Source: JANQOH01 sp965200095
GTDB lineage: Bacteria; Pseudomonadota; Alphaproteobacteria; UBA7887
Direction of reading: 5' to 3'
NCBI GenBank assembly: GCA_965200095.1
Contig: OZ241350.1
Location: forward strand, 1,550,001 to 1,614,000
DNA length: 64,000 bases
Position numbers and translations under genes: made by a program. The notes under the pieces are model-generated. The model ran no database searches. It worked only from the letters and a program-made list of their open reading frames with translations, and was not told the origin of the DNA. Of the stretch, positions 8,275 through 17,856 are shown in pieces. Every line of letters begins with the position of its first letter. Position 1 is the first letter of the stretch.

Positions 8275-9729
8275 ATGCGCTTCGGTATCCCGTGGGACGA
8301 CGACAAGCTGCGCGAAGCCTGCGGCGTCTTCGGCATGTTCGGCCACCCCGACGCCGCAGCGCACACCGCCCTCGGCCTGCACGCCCTCCAGCATCGCGGG
8401 CAGGAAGCCGCGGGGATCGTCAGTTACGACGGCAGGGCGTTCCACGCCCACCGCAGCCTGGGCCAGGTCGGCGACGAGTTCAGCGATCGCGCGACCATGG
8501 GTCAGCTCGCCGGCGACAGCGCGCTCGGCCACGTGCGCTACTCCACCCAGGGCGCGATGGCGTTGCGCAACGTCCAGCCCATGTTCGCCGACCTCGCGGA
8601 CGGCGGCGTCGCCATCGCCCATAACGGCAATCTCACCAATGCGCTCGCGGCGCGGCGCGCCCTTGTGGGGCAGGGCTGTATCTTCCAGTCGACGATGGAC
8701 ACCGAGGTCATCGTCCATCTCATCGCCACCCGGCGCGGCGGCGCCTTTCTCGACCGGCTCATCGACGCCTTGCGGCAATTGGAGGGGGCCTACTCGCTGG
8801 CCATCCTCACCGACCGGGCGCTGATCGGCGTGCGCGACCGTTTCGGCGTGCGTCCGCTCCAGATCGGCCGCCTCGACGGATGCACGATCCTGACCTCCGA
8901 AACCTGCGCGCTCGACATCATCGGCGCCGAATTCGTCCGCGACGTCGAACCCGGCGAGATCGTCGTCGCCGACCGCGACGGGCTGCGCAGCCATGCGCCC
9001 TTTCCCGCCGCGCCGCGGCGTTCCTGCATCTTCGAATATATCTACTTCTCGCGCCCCGACAGCCTCGTCGACGGGCGCAATGTCTATGCCGTGCGCAAAC
9101 GCATCGGCGCCGAACTCGCGGTGGAGGAAAGCGCGCCGGCGGATGTCGTCGTTCCGGTGCCCGACTCGGGAGTCCCCGCCGCCATCGGCTACGCCGAGCG
9201 GGCCGGCCTGCCGTTCGAAATGGGGATCGTGCGCAACCACTATGTCGGCCGCACCTTCATCGAGCCGACCGACTCGATCCGCCATCTCGGCGTCAAGCTC
9301 AAGCACAACGCCAACCGCGCCACCCTTGCCGGGCGGCGGGCGGTGCTGGTGGACGATTCCATCGTGCGCGGCGCCACGTCGCTGAAGATCGTCGAAATGG
9401 TTCGCAAGGCCGGCGCCGCCGAGGTCCACATGCGCATCGCCAGCCCGCCCACGACCCATTCCTGCTTCTACGGAGTCGACACCCCCGACCGCGAACAATT
9501 GCTGGCGTCGCGGATGGACCTTGCCGCCATGGCGGACCATATCGGCGTGGACAGCCTCGCCTTCATTTCCATCGACGGCCTCTACCGGGCCATGGGCGAG
9601 GCCTCCCGCGACCCGGCGCATCGGCAATTCTGCGACGCCTGCTTTACCGGCGACTATCCCATCCCCCTCGGCGACCGCGCCGCCGGTGGCGCGCCGGCGC
9701 AGCTTTCCCTTCTCGCGGAGCCCCCGTGA
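8275..9729 (+). CDS. purF: Amidophosphoribosyltransferase
   Basis: A 484-residue enzyme for the first step of purine synthesis, transferring glutamine-derived ammonia to PRPP. A short propeptide precedes the nucleophile Cys16 in EACGVFG, which should become the mature N-terminus. The N-terminal Ntn glutaminase half includes the LGHVRYST and NGNLTN motifs. The phosphoribosyltransferase half has the PRPP loop LVDDSIVRGATS (about 358-370). An in-frame GTG at 8257 overlaps the cvpA stop in the GTGA pattern seen across this window and would add six residues to the propeptide; the active site is unaffected either way. Confidence 0.95.
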   Translation: MRFGIPWDDDKLREACGVFGMFGHPDAAAHTALGLHALQHRGQEAAGIVSYDGRAFHAHRSLGQVGDEFSDRATMGQLAGDSALGHVRYSTQGAMALRNVQPMFADLADGGVAIAHNGNLTNALAARRALVGQGCIFQSTMDTEVIVHLIATRRGGAFLDRLIDALRQLEGAYSLAILTDRALIGVRDRFGVRPLQIGRLDGCTILTSETCALDIIGAEFVRDVEPGEIVVADRDGLRSHAPFPAAPRRSCIFEYIYFSRPDSLVDGRNVYAVRKRIGAELAVEESAPADVVVPVPDSGVPAAIGYAERAGLPFEMGIVRNHYVGRTFIEPTDSIRHLGVKLKHNANRATLAGRRAVLVDDSIVRGATSLKIVEMVRKAGAAEVHMRIASPPTTHSCFYGVDTPDREQLLASRMDLAAMADHIGVDSLAFISIDGLYRAMGEASRDPAHRQFCDACFTGDYPIPLGDRAAGGAPAQLSLLAEPP

Positions 9730-10472
9730 GCGCCCGGGCGGGGCGCGTCGCCGGGGTTCTCGACGGCCGTATCGCCCTGGTCACCGGGGCCTCGCGCGGC
9801 ATCGGCGCCGCGGTCGCCGAGGCGTTCGCCGCCGCGGGCGCCCATGTCTACGCCGTGGCGCGCGGACGCGCGGCGCTGGAGGCGCTGGCGGAGCGCATCG
9901 GCGCGGCCTGCGGAACGGCGACGATGGCGCCCCTCGACCTGGCCGACGGGCGCGCCGTCGACCGTCTGGGCGGCGCCGTCGCCGAACGCCACGGACGCCT
10001 CGACATCCTCGTCGGGAACGCGGCGTTTCTCGGCGCCCTGTCGCCCGTCGGCCATATCCGCCCGCACGACTGGGAGCGCGTCGTCGACATCGGCCTCAGC
10101 GGGAATTGGCGCCTTCTTCGCGCTTTCGATGCGCTGTTGCGCCGCTCCGACGCCGGCCGCGTCGTCTTCGTCACCGCCGGCGTGGCGCGCCGCCCCCGCG
10201 CCTATTGGGGCGCCTACGCCGCCGCCAAGGCCGGCCTGGAGACCCTTGCGCGCGTCTATGCCGAGGAGGTGCGCAAGACCCCGATACGCGTGAACCTGCT
10301 GGACCCCGGCGCCGTCCGCACCGCCATGCGGGCCCGCGCCATGCCCGGCGAGGACCCCGCGCACCTGCCGCCGCCGCATGCGGTCGCGCAAGACTTCCTG
10401 ACCCTCGCCGCCCCCTCGTGCGATCGCCACGGCGAGGTCGTGAAAGCCCGCCCCGTCCCCGCAACGGCGTAA
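9726..10472 (+). CDS. SDR family oxidoreductase, catalytic Ser replaced by Ala
   Basis: A 248-residue short-chain dehydrogenase/reductase with the cofactor motif TGASRGIG (20-27), the NAA structural motif (GNAAFLG) and the Tyr164-x3-Lys168 pair in YAAAKAG. The residue 13 positions before the Tyr, where classical SDRs have the catalytic Ser, is Ala151 in FVTAGVA; the neighbour is Thr150. Activity may therefore be weak, use Thr150, or be absent. The GTG at 9726 overlaps the purF stop. SDRs beside purF are a recurrent alphaproteobacterial arrangement; the substrate is unknown. Confidence 0.88.
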   Translation: MSARAGRVAGVLDGRIALVTGASRGIGAAVAEAFAAAGAHVYAVARGRAALEALAERIGAACGTATMAPLDLADGRAVDRLGGAVAERHGRLDILVGNAAFLGALSPVGHIRPHDWERVVDIGLSGNWRLLRAFDALLRRSDAGRVVFVTAGVARRPRAYWGAYAAAKAGLETLARVYAEEVRKTPIRVNLLDPGAVRTAMRARAMPGEDPAHLPPPHAVAQDFLTLAAPSCDRHGEVVKARPVPATA

Positions 10473-10490
10473 GGCGGGGCGCCGCCCGGG

Positions 10491-13400
10491 ATGCACCTGC
10501 TCGCGGCCGCGCCGGGAACCGTCGGCGACGGATCCGAGGCCGTCGATCTCCGGCAGACGCCCGGCGATATCGTCGTGCTCAGCGCCGCCGACACCGAACT
10601 CGCCGCGCTCTCGGCGGCTCATGCGGAGGAAGGCGGCCCCAGTCTGCGCCTCGCCAACCTGCTGCGGCTCGGACACAATCTTTCGGTCGACCTCCATGTC
10701 GACGCCGTGATCGCCCGCGCGCGCCTCGTCGTCGTGCGCCTGCTCGGCGGAGCCGCCTACTGGCCCTACGGGATCGAGCGCGTCGCCGGCTGCTGCCGCG
10801 ACCGCGGCGTCGCCCTGGCGGTCCTTCCCGGCGACGACCGGCCCGACCCCGAGCTCGCTGCGCTGTGCACCCTTCCCGCCTCCGCATGGCAGCGCCTGTG
10901 GCGCTATTGCGTGCATGGCGGCGGCGCCAATTTCCGCAATTTTCTGCGCTACGCGGCGCATCTGATCGGCGAGCCGACGGCCTGGCTCGAGCCCGCGCCC
11001 GTGCCCCGGGCCGGCGTCTGGCGCGGCGGCGGGGAGCGGCGCGACCCCGCCCGGCCCCTCGTCGCCCTGGTGTTCTATCGCGCGCTCTTTCAGGCCGGCC
11101 ACCTCGCGCCGGTCGACGCGCTCTGCGCAGCGCTCGAGCGGCGGGGCCTCGACGCCCTGGCCGTCTACGTCTCGAGCCTGCGCGACCCCGTGGCGGCCGG
11201 GACTCTGGAAGCGCTCTTCTCCGATGCGCCGCCGGACGTAATCCTCAACGCCACGGGCTTCGCCGTCTCGCGGCCGGGGGAGGCGCGCAGTCCCGCGCCC
11301 TTCGACGGCGCGCGCGCGCCGGTGCTGCAAACCATATTCGCCGGCGCGACGAAAGCGGCGTGGCGCACCGGCGCCCAGGGCCTGTCCGCGCGCGACATCG
11401 CCATGAACGTCGCCTTGCCGGAGGTCGACGGGCGCCTGCTGTCGCGCGCCGTGGCGTTCAAGGCCGAAGCCGCGTGGGACGAGCGCACGCAATGTCCGGT
11501 CGTCGCCGCCGAACCGGCGGCCGATCGCGTGGAGTTCGTCGCCGCCCTCGCGGCCGCCTGGGCGCGCTTGCGCCGCGCCGCGCCGCGCGAGCGCCGCATC
11601 GCCATCGTGCTCGCCAACTATCCGGCGCGCGACGGGCGCATCGGCAACGGCGTCGGACTCGACACCCCCGCCGGCGTGCTGGAGGCCCTGCGCGCCCTCG
11701 CCGCCGCCGGCTACGAGGCAAGCGACATCCCCGCCGACGGCGGCGCGCTCATGCGCCGGACGATCGCCTCGCGCCGCGCCGTCCGCTATCCGGTCGCGGC
11801 CTACGAACGGGCGTTCGCCCGCCTGCCGGAGACGGTTCGCGCCGCGGTGACCGGTCGCTGGGGCGCCCCCGAAGCCGATGCGGGCGTCGCCGACGGCGCT
11901 TTCGGACTCGCCGTCGCGAGGTTCGGCAATGTCGCCCTCGGCGTGCAACCGGCGCGCGGCTACAACATCGACCCCGCCGCCGCCTATCACGACCCGGACC
12001 TCGTTCCGCCGCATGGCTATCTCGCGTTCTACGCCTGGCTGCGCGAGAGTTTCGACGCCCACGCCGTCGTCCATTTCGGCAAGCACGGCAACCTGGAATG
12101 GCTGCCGGGCAAGGCGGTCGCCCTGTCGGAAGAGTGTTTCCCCGAAGCCGCGTTCGGGCCGCTGCCGCATCTCTATCCCTTCATCGTCAACGACCCCGGC
12201 GAAGGGAGCCAGGCCAAGCGCCGCGCCGCGGCGGTCATCGTCGACCACCTCACCCCGCCCATGACCCGCGCCGAAAGCTACGGTCCGCTGGCGGAACTGG
12301 AGCGTCTGGTCGACGAGTATTACGAGGCTGCGGGAGTCGACCCGCGCCGTCTGTCGCTCCTGCGCGGCGAGATCCTCGATCTCGCGCGCCGCCTCGGCCT
12401 GGACCGCGATTGCGGCGTCGCCGACGGCGCCGACGCCGACGACGCGCTTGCCCGGATCGACAACCATCTCTGCGAACTCAAGGAAATGCAGATCCGCGAC
12501 GGTCTGCACGTCTTCGGCCGATCGCCCTCCGGCGCGGCGCGCACCGACCTTCTGGCGGCGCTTGCGCGCTTGCCGCGAGGGGCGGCGGCGTCCCTTCCGC
12601 GCGCCATTGCCGAAGACCTCGGGCTGAAGGATTTCGATCCCCTCGATTGCGACCTGGCCGCCCCCTGGCGCGGCGCGCGCCCGGCCCCGCTGGCGGCCGC
12701 GAGCGCCGACCCCTGGCGCTCGTGCGGCGACACCGTGGAACGCATCGAACTCCATGCGCGCGCGCTGATCGAGGGGGCGCGCGCGCCGGGACCCGCCGTA
12801 GCCGCCGTGCTCGACGACATACACAACCGCCTCGGCCCCGCGCTCGACCGCTGCGGGGCGGCGGAAATCGCCGGTCTGCTTGCCGGCCTCGACGGACGCT
12901 TCGTCGCCCCCGGTCCTTCGGGCGCTCCGACCCGGGGGCGGCCCGACGTCCTGCCCACCGGCCGCAACTTCTATTCCGTCGATACGCGCACCGTGCCGAC
13001 GCCGGCGGCATGGACGCTCGGCTGGCGTTCGGCCGAACTCCTCCTCGAGCGCTACCGGCAGGACCGCGGCGCCTGGCCCGCCGCTCTCGCGATCAGCGCC
13101 TGGGGAACGGCGAACATGCGCACCGGCGGCGACGACATCGCCCAGGCCATGGCGCTGCTCGGCGCGCGCCCGACATGGGACGCCGCATCGCGCCGCGTCA
13201 CGGGATTCGAAATCCTGCCGCCGTCGGTGCTCGACCGGCCGCGCGTCGATGTCGTCTTTCGCGTTTCCGGTTTCTTTCGCGACGCCTTTCCGGCGCAGAT
13301 CGACCTGATCGATTCCGCGGTCCGCGCCGTCGCGGCGCTCGACGAGCCGGAAGCCGTCAACCCGCTGGCCGCCCGGGTTCGCGCCGAAACCGCGGGCGCC

Positions 13401-14141
13401 GCCGACGCGAAGGCGGCCTTGCGCCGCGCGAGCTATCGCGTGTTCGGCTCGAAGCCCGGCGCCTACGGCGCGGGACTGCAGGCGCTGATCGACGAAAAGG
13501 GATGGGAGGACGACTCCGACCTCGCCCGCGCCTATCTTGCGTGGGGCGGTTACGCCTATGGGGCGGGCGCCGACGGCGTCGCCGCGCATGGCCTGTTCGC
13601 CGCCCGCCTCGGCGCCGTCGAGGGGGTGGTCCAGAACCAGGACAACCGCGAGCACGACCTGCTCGATTCCGACGACTATTATCAGTTCGAGGGCGGTCTT
13701 GCGGCCACGGTGCGCCGCCTCGCCGGGCGCGCGCCGGCGGTGTATCACAACGACCATTCGCGCCCCGAGCGGCCGCGTGTGAGGAGCCTGGAGGAAGAGA
13801 TCGGGCGGGTCGTCCGCGCCCGCGTCGTCAATCCGAAATGGATCGCCGGCGTCATGCGCCACGGCTACAAGGGCGCGTTCGAGATCGCCGCGACGGTCGA
13901 TTATCTGTTCGCCTTCGCGGCCACTGCGCGCGCCGTGTCGGACCGCCATTTCGACGCCGTCTATGAGGCTTATGTGGAAGACGAACGGGTGTCGGGCTTC
14001 ATGCAGGCCGCCAACCCCGACGCCGCGCGCGACGCCGCGGCGCGTCTGCTCGAGGCGCTGGAGCGCGGCCTGTGGCGCCCGCGCTCCAACAGCGCGGCGC
14101 GACGGCTCGCGGCCCTTGCATCGCCGCCCTCCGGCGCGTAA
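10491..14141 (+). CDS. cobN: Cobaltochelatase subunit CobN
   Basis: This 1216-residue protein belongs to the CobN/BchH/ChlH family of large chelatase subunits. Conserved segments include HFGKHGNLEWLPGK, the GFEILPPSVLDRPRVDV stretch and RVSGFFRDAFP. CobN binds hydrogenobyrinate a,c-diamide and inserts cobalt with CobS and CobT in the aerobic B12 pathway. The absence of photosynthesis genes nearby and the length favour CobN over BchH. No cobS, cobT, cobW or cobalamin riboswitch is seen next to it: the gap to the SDR gene is only 18 bp. B12 made through this pathway would serve the mutase encoded at 44312-48882. Confidence 0.92.
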   Translation: MHLLAAAPGTVGDGSEAVDLRQTPGDIVVLSAADTELAALSAAHAEEGGPSLRLANLLRLGHNLSVDLHVDAVIARARLVVVRLLGGAAYWPYGIERVAGCCRDRGVALAVLPGDDRPDPELAALCTLPASAWQRLWRYCVHGGGANFRNFLRYAAHLIGEPTAWLEPAPVPRAGVWRGGGERRDPARPLVALVFYRALFQAGHLAPVDALCAALERRGLDALAVYVSSLRDPVAAGTLEALFSDAPPDVILNATGFAVSRPGEARSPAPFDGARAPVLQTIFAGATKAAWRTGAQGLSARDIAMNVALPEVDGRLLSRAVAFKAEAAWDERTQCPVVAAEPAADRVEFVAALAAAWARLRRAAPRERRIAIVLANYPARDGRIGNGVGLDTPAGVLEALRALAAAGYEASDIPADGGALMRRTIASRRAVRYPVAAYERAFARLPETVRAAVTGRWGAPEADAGVADGAFGLAVARFGNVALGVQPARGYNIDPAAAYHDPDLVPPHGYLAFYAWLRESFDAHAVVHFGKHGNLEWLPGKAVALSEECFPEAAFGPLPHLYPFIVNDPGEGSQAKRRAAAVIVDHLTPPMTRAESYGPLAELERLVDEYYEAAGVDPRRLSLLRGEILDLARRLGLDRDCGVADGADADDALARIDNHLCELKEMQIRDGLHVFGRSPSGAARTDLLAALARLPRGAAASLPRAIAEDLGLKDFDPLDCDLAAPWRGARPAPLAAASADPWRSCGDTVERIELHARALIEGARAPGPAVAAVLDDIHNRLGPALDRCGAAEIAGLLAGLDGRFVAPGPSGAPTRGRPDVLPTGRNFYSVDTRTVPTPAAWTLGWRSAELLLERYRQDRGAWPAALAISAWGTANMRTGGDDIAQAMALLGARPTWDAASRRVTGFEILPPSVLDRPRVDVVFRVSGFFRDAFPAQIDLIDSAVRAVAALDEPEAVNPLAARVRAETAGAADAKAALRRASYRVFGSKPGAYGAGLQALIDEKGWEDDSDLARAYLAWGGYAYGAGADGVAAHGLFAARLGAVEGVVQNQDNREHDLLDSDDYYQFEGGLAATVRRLAGRAPAVYHNDHSRPERPRVRSLEEEIGRVVRARVVNPKWIAGVMRHGYKGAFEIAATVDYLFAFAATARAVSDRHFDAVYEAYVEDERVSGFMQAANPDAARDAAARLLEALERGLWRPRSNSAARRLAALASPPSGA

Positions 14142-14144
14142 TTT
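14116..14144 (+). promoter_or_regulatory. Candidate tRNA-Glu promoter overlapping the cobN stop
   Basis: TTGCAT (14116-14121) and TAATTT (14139-14144) are separated by exactly 17 bp. The -10-like box contains the cobN stop codon TAA (14139-14141). Transcription would start about 5 nt before the tRNA at 14157. The boxes match the sigma-70 consensus only moderately, so this rests on spacing and position. Confidence 0.4.
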
Positions 14145-14156
14145 CGGTTTCGCCGC

Positions 14157-14232
14157 GTCCCCTTCGTCTAGCGGTCCAGGACATCGGCCTCTCACGCCGA
14201 AAACACGGGTTCGAGTCCCGTAGGGGACGCCA
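14157..14232 (+). tRNA. tRNA-Glu (anticodon CTC)
   Basis: This 76-nt gene folds into a full cloverleaf. The acceptor stem pairs 14157-14163 (GTCCCCT) with 14222-14228 (AGGGGAC), with discriminator G14229 and encoded CCA (14230-14232). The anticodon stem TCGGC/GCCGA encloses the loop CTCTCAC, giving anticodon CTC at 14191-14193. The TTCGAGT T-loop is standard. The gene reads GAG codons, frequent in this high-GC genome. It sits at the boundary between housekeeping genes and the accessory region that follows. Confidence 0.97.
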
Positions 14233-14316
14233 CGCGCCGCCCTCGCCCAACGCATACGGGGCGCCGGCGCGGCAGAAAACAATATCTCGCTAATAGTGCG
14301 TGTCATTTCTGCGAAA

Positions 14317-16052
14317 GAGCGTGTGAAGAAATCGAGAGACGCTACTACTCTTCGTCGTTCCCGCGAACGCGGGAATCCGTTGCGGCGTTTCCGCAAGAAA
14401 AACCGGGCCGACATTGCGGACGACCGCGTCCGGATTCCCGCTTTCGCGGGAATGACGAAAAGAGCGTGTAAAAAAATCGGGCCGGTTTGCCAATACTCGT
14501 CATTCCCGCGAACGCGGGAATCCGTTGCGGCGTTTCCGCAAGAAAGACCGGGCCGACATTGCGGACGACCGCGTCCGGATTCCCGCTTTCGCGGGAATGA
14601 CGAAAAGAGCGTGTAAAAAAATCGAGCCGGTTTGCCAATACTCGTCATTCCCGCGAACGCGGGAATCCGTTGCGGCGTTTCCGCAAGAAAAACCGGGCCT
14701 ATATAGCGGACGGCCGCCTCCGGATTCCCGCTTTCGCGGGAATGACGAGTATTTGTAAGGGTGTTCGAAATCAGCCGCCTTTCATCATGGCGGTTGGAGT
14801 GCCGGACAATCGTCCCAATGAAAGACGATAATTCTTCAATAATACTTCGTCATTCCCGAGAAAGAGCGTGTGAAGAAATCGAGCCGGTTTACCAATACTC
14901 GTCATTCCCGCGAAAGCGGGAATCCGTTGCGGCGTTTCCGTAAGAAAAACCGGGCCGACATTGCGGACGACCGCCTCCGGATTCCCGCTTTCGCGGGAAT
15001 GACGAAGCACTATTCGGTGGTTATTGTCTTTTACAATGCCGTTACTTCGGCGATCCGGCTGTCACCATCGGAAACGCCCGATTTCTTCACACCCTCTTTC
15101 GCGGGAACGACAAAAGAGCGTGCGAAAAAGTCGAGCCGGTTTGCCAATACTCGTCATTCCCGCGAAAGCGGGAATCTGCTTGCGGCGTTTCCGTAAGAAA
15201 AACCGGGCCGACATTGCGGACGACCGCCTCCGGATTCCCGCTTTCGCGGGAATGACGAAGCACTATTCGACGGTTATTGTCTTTTACAATGCCGTTACCT
15301 CGGCGATCCGGCTGTCATGATCGGAAACGCCCGATTTCTTTACACCCTCTTTCGCGGGAACGACGAAAAGAGCGTGTGAAAAAATCGAACCGGTTTACCA
15401 ACACTCGTCATTCCCGCGAAAGCGGGAATCCATTGCGGCGTTTCCGCAAGAAAAACCGGGCCGACATTGCGGACGGCCGCCACCGGATTCCCGCTTTCGC
15501 GGGAATGACGAAGTATTATTCGACGGTTGTTGTTTTTTACAATGCCGTTACCTTGGCGATCCGGCTGTCATGATCGTAAACGCCCGATTTCTTTACACTC
15601 TCTTTCGCGGGAACGACGAAAAGAGCGTGTGAAGAAATCGAGCCGGTTTGCCAATACTCGTCATTCCCGCGAAAGCGGGAATCCGTTGCGGCGTTTCCGT
15701 AAGAAAAACCGGGCCGACATTGCGGGCGACCGCCTCCGGATTCCCGCTTTCGCGGGAATGACGAAGCACTATTCTGTGGTTATTGTCTTTTACAATGCCG
15801 TTACTTCGGCGATCCGGCTGTCACCATCGGAAACGCCCGATTTCTTTACACCTTCTTTCGCGGGAACGACGAAAAGAGCGTGTGAAGAAATCGAGCCGGT
15901 TTGCCAATACTCGTCATTCCCGCGAAAGCGGGAATCTGCTTGCGGCGTTTCCGCAAGAAAACCGGGCCGACATTGCGGACGACCGCCACCGGATTCCCGC
16001 TTTCGCGGGAATGACGAAGAGTAGTAGCGTCTCCCGATTTCTTCGCGCGCTC
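14317..16052. repeat. Repeat cluster 1: eight 105-bp palindromic elements with inverted outer ends
   Basis: No gene is supported between the tRNA and base 16112. The stretch holds eight near-identical elements at 14353-14457, 14498-14602, 14643-14747, 14900-15004, 15152-15257, 15406-15510, 15659-15763 and 15912-16016. Each begins CGTCATTCCCGCG and ends with the reverse complement, giving 26-bp arms around a core of about 53 bp. Each arm is itself a hairpin with an 8-bp ATTCCCGC stem and a GAAA or GAAC loop. The first three repeat every 145 bp, the last five every 252-254 bp because of a shared spacer of about 148 bp. The whole array is bounded by 40-bp inverted ends (14317-14356 and 16013-16052, 37 of 40 matching). 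Apparent ORFs here are translations of the repeat. Confidence 0.9.
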
Positions 16053-16112
16053 GTATGCGAGGCGCCGGTAACGGGCGCCGCAACCGGGGCGCCCCCCGGG
16101 AACCGGAATGCG

Positions 16113-16749
16113 CTATGCGACGCAAGCCTCCAGGCGCGCCAGCCAATCGGCGAAGTGGGGGCGTTCGCGGCGCATCCGGCAGAGGCCGATCTCCAGCGCG
16201 GCGAGCGTTCCCATGAGCGGCTTCCGGTATCCGGGCGCGAGCGCTTGCACGCGCTTCGACGGCGCTGTTTTCGGGGAATCGTCGATCTCCTCGGGCGTCG
16301 GGAAGGCATCGCGGATTCGTTGAAAGCGCGCGGCCGATTGCGGTCGGTCGATGGCCTCGCCGAAGCGGTCGCAATCGCTGAAGAGAAGGGCCTCGAACTC
16401 GTGCATCGCTACGTAGGGGACGAAGCGGCGACCCATCTTCGGGCCGACATATTTGGTGAGCGCGTCCTCTACCGCCGCCCGCCTTGCGGCCCGGCCAGGA
16501 GTCCGGCATTCCGTAATAGTCGACCATCGTCGTGGCGAACGATCCGCGGTCCTCTTTCAGATGGCCGACGATATCCCGCCGCGCCGCCCTCCACGGGCCG
16601 ATGCCGCCGCGTCGGTTGCGCCTGCGGGAATTCCCGATCAGGCGGGCGCTGACCGAGGAAAACCCGCGATTGTAAAGGTGGGGCGCCAGAACTTCGTTGA
16701 CGAAACTCTCCTCGGTCTGACCTTCCGCGTGTACCAATAGCCGGGTCAT
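16113..16749 (-). pseudogene. DUF4276 (TOPRIM-like) protein, frameshifted
   Basis: The N-terminal part starts at ATG 16749 (MTRLLVHAEGQTEES) and shows the EGQTE motif and MVDYYGMP with its Asp. After the PDSWPGRKA segment (about 16484) the frame runs into nonsense. The expected continuation (VEDALTKYVGPKMGRRF, then MHEFEALLFSD to the end) sits in another frame down to the stop at 16113. Compared with the family layout, some linker residues also seem to be missing, so a small deletion probably caused the shift. Its start overlaps the ATPase stop by 4 bp, and the pair would have formed an ATPase plus nuclease-like partner. An assembly error is possible but less likely given the missing linker. 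Confidence 0.75.
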
Positions 16750-17852
16750 TCCGCCCGGGGCCCATGTTCGGGGGAGGGGCGGCCGCCGAATTCGTTCTTC
16801 TCCCAGAGCTGCCCGAGACTGTAGCGCCGAAGCCATTTCTTGAGTCGCTTCCTGGGCAACCTGTTGAATTCGGTTCGTCCGCCCTTGCGATCCGCCACAA
16901 GCACATCCTCCGGTTCGAAATGATCCAGGAGGATTGGAGACTGCGTGGCCAGGATGACCTGCGTCTTTACGGAAGCCTGCTGGACCAGCGAGGCGAGGAG
17001 CGCAATGGCGTAGGGGTGCAAGCCCAATTCCGGCTCGTCGAGGAGAATTACCGACGGCCGCAGTTCTTCGGGCTGGAGAAGAAGAGTCGTCAGAGCGATG
17101 AAGCGCAACGATCCATCGGAAAGAGACGATGCGTTGAAATAATCGTCCGTGCCCCGGTGTTTCCATTCGAGGCGGATCTTGTCCTCGTTAGCGGCGAGCG
17201 GTTCAAGCGCGAAATCGTCGAAGAACGGCGCGACGAGGCGCACGGTGCGCCGTATGAGATCGTACGAGCCCATATCGGTTTTGCGCAGGCTATACAGAAA
17301 CGACGCCAGGTTGGATCCGTCGGAGCGCAAATATCTATTGTCATTCACGTCGGATATTTTCTTTATGGGCGACTTCGGTCCCGTATCGTGAAAATGATAG
17401 AGGCGCCAGCGATCGAGACGGGATCTGACATAATCGCCGACATGGAATGGCCATGCGCCGATTCCGGCCTCTCCGTCTTCGCGGCTAACCCATACAGGTT
17501 TGCTTTTCCCGTTCCGATAATAAAATTCTCTGGAAGGAAAAAGGCCGTCGTTATCGTCAGCCTCCAATTCGATTTCATACCGATGGACTTCATCTTCGAA
17601 AGAGATATGAAATGCGGCCGATGGCGTCTCCCTGGATCCGAAATGCAATATCTTGTCGGCGCCGCCGGCGCGCATGACATAGTTCCGCAAGCCGCGGGAC
17701 CGCAAGATCCGAAGGAACGAAAACGCCTCGAGGAAATTCGACTTCCCCGATCCGTTGGCGCCGATCAGGACATTGATCGGGCGGAGTGGCAGTTTCTCCA
17801 GCGAGGCGATGCTCTTGAAGCCCTCGATCGTGATCCAGTCCAGCGCGGGCAT
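16746..17852 (-). CDS. AAA family ATPase (RecF/OLD-like, AAA_21 type)
   Basis: A 368-residue ABC/SMC-like ATPase with Walker A IGANGSGKS (30-38), a signature-like SLSDGSLRF, Walker B VILLDEPELGLHP and the D-loop/switch ATQSPILLD. There is no long coiled coil. Such ATPases pair with DUF4276, DUF4435 (AriB) or RloB proteins in defence loci; here the partner at 16113-16749 is broken, although this gene is intact. It starts 4 bp after the Mod stop, so it is cotranscribed with the restriction system. Base composition is far below the chromosomal average (26 G/C of 60 at 17341-17400), a sign of transfer. Confidence 0.85.
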   Translation of the reverse strand: MPALDWITIEGFKSIASLEKLPLRPINVLIGANGSGKSNFLEAFSFLRILRSRGLRNYVMRAGGADKILHFGSRETPSAAFHISFEDEVHRYEIELEADDNDGLFPSREFYYRNGKSKPVWVSREDGEAGIGAWPFHVGDYVRSRLDRWRLYHFHDTGPKSPIKKISDVNDNRYLRSDGSNLASFLYSLRKTDMGSYDLIRRTVRLVAPFFDDFALEPLAANEDKIRLEWKHRGTDDYFNASSLSDGSLRFIALTTLLLQPEELRPSVILLDEPELGLHPYAIALLASLVQQASVKTQVILATQSPILLDHFEPEDVLVADRKGGRTEFNRLPRKRLKKWLRRYSLGQLWEKNEFGGRPSPEHGPRAE

Positions 17853-17856
17853 GGGC

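Noticed and set aside
10473..10490. Cobalamin riboswitch before cobN
   Set aside because: The gap is only 18 bp. No B12-box-like sequence was seen there or in the 11-bp gap before the mutase unit.
9654..14648. A 1664-codon open frame on the minus strand
   Set aside because: It lies antisense to cobN, runs through the tRNA and into the repeats, and shows no domain. Long antisense frames are common at this GC content. The same applies to 56108-58840 (antisense to bamA) and 8035-9627 (antisense to purF).
14353..16016. CRISPR array
   Set aside because: The repeats are 105 bp and the intervening sequences are nearly identical, not unique spacers of 30-40 bp. There are no cas genes nearby.
14296..16024. 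Several short ORFs encoding peptides such as HSRESGNP or SFPRKRES
   Set aside because: These are translations of the palindromic repeat in different frames, with no conserved protein behind them. The same holds at 22159-22530 and 48858-49487.
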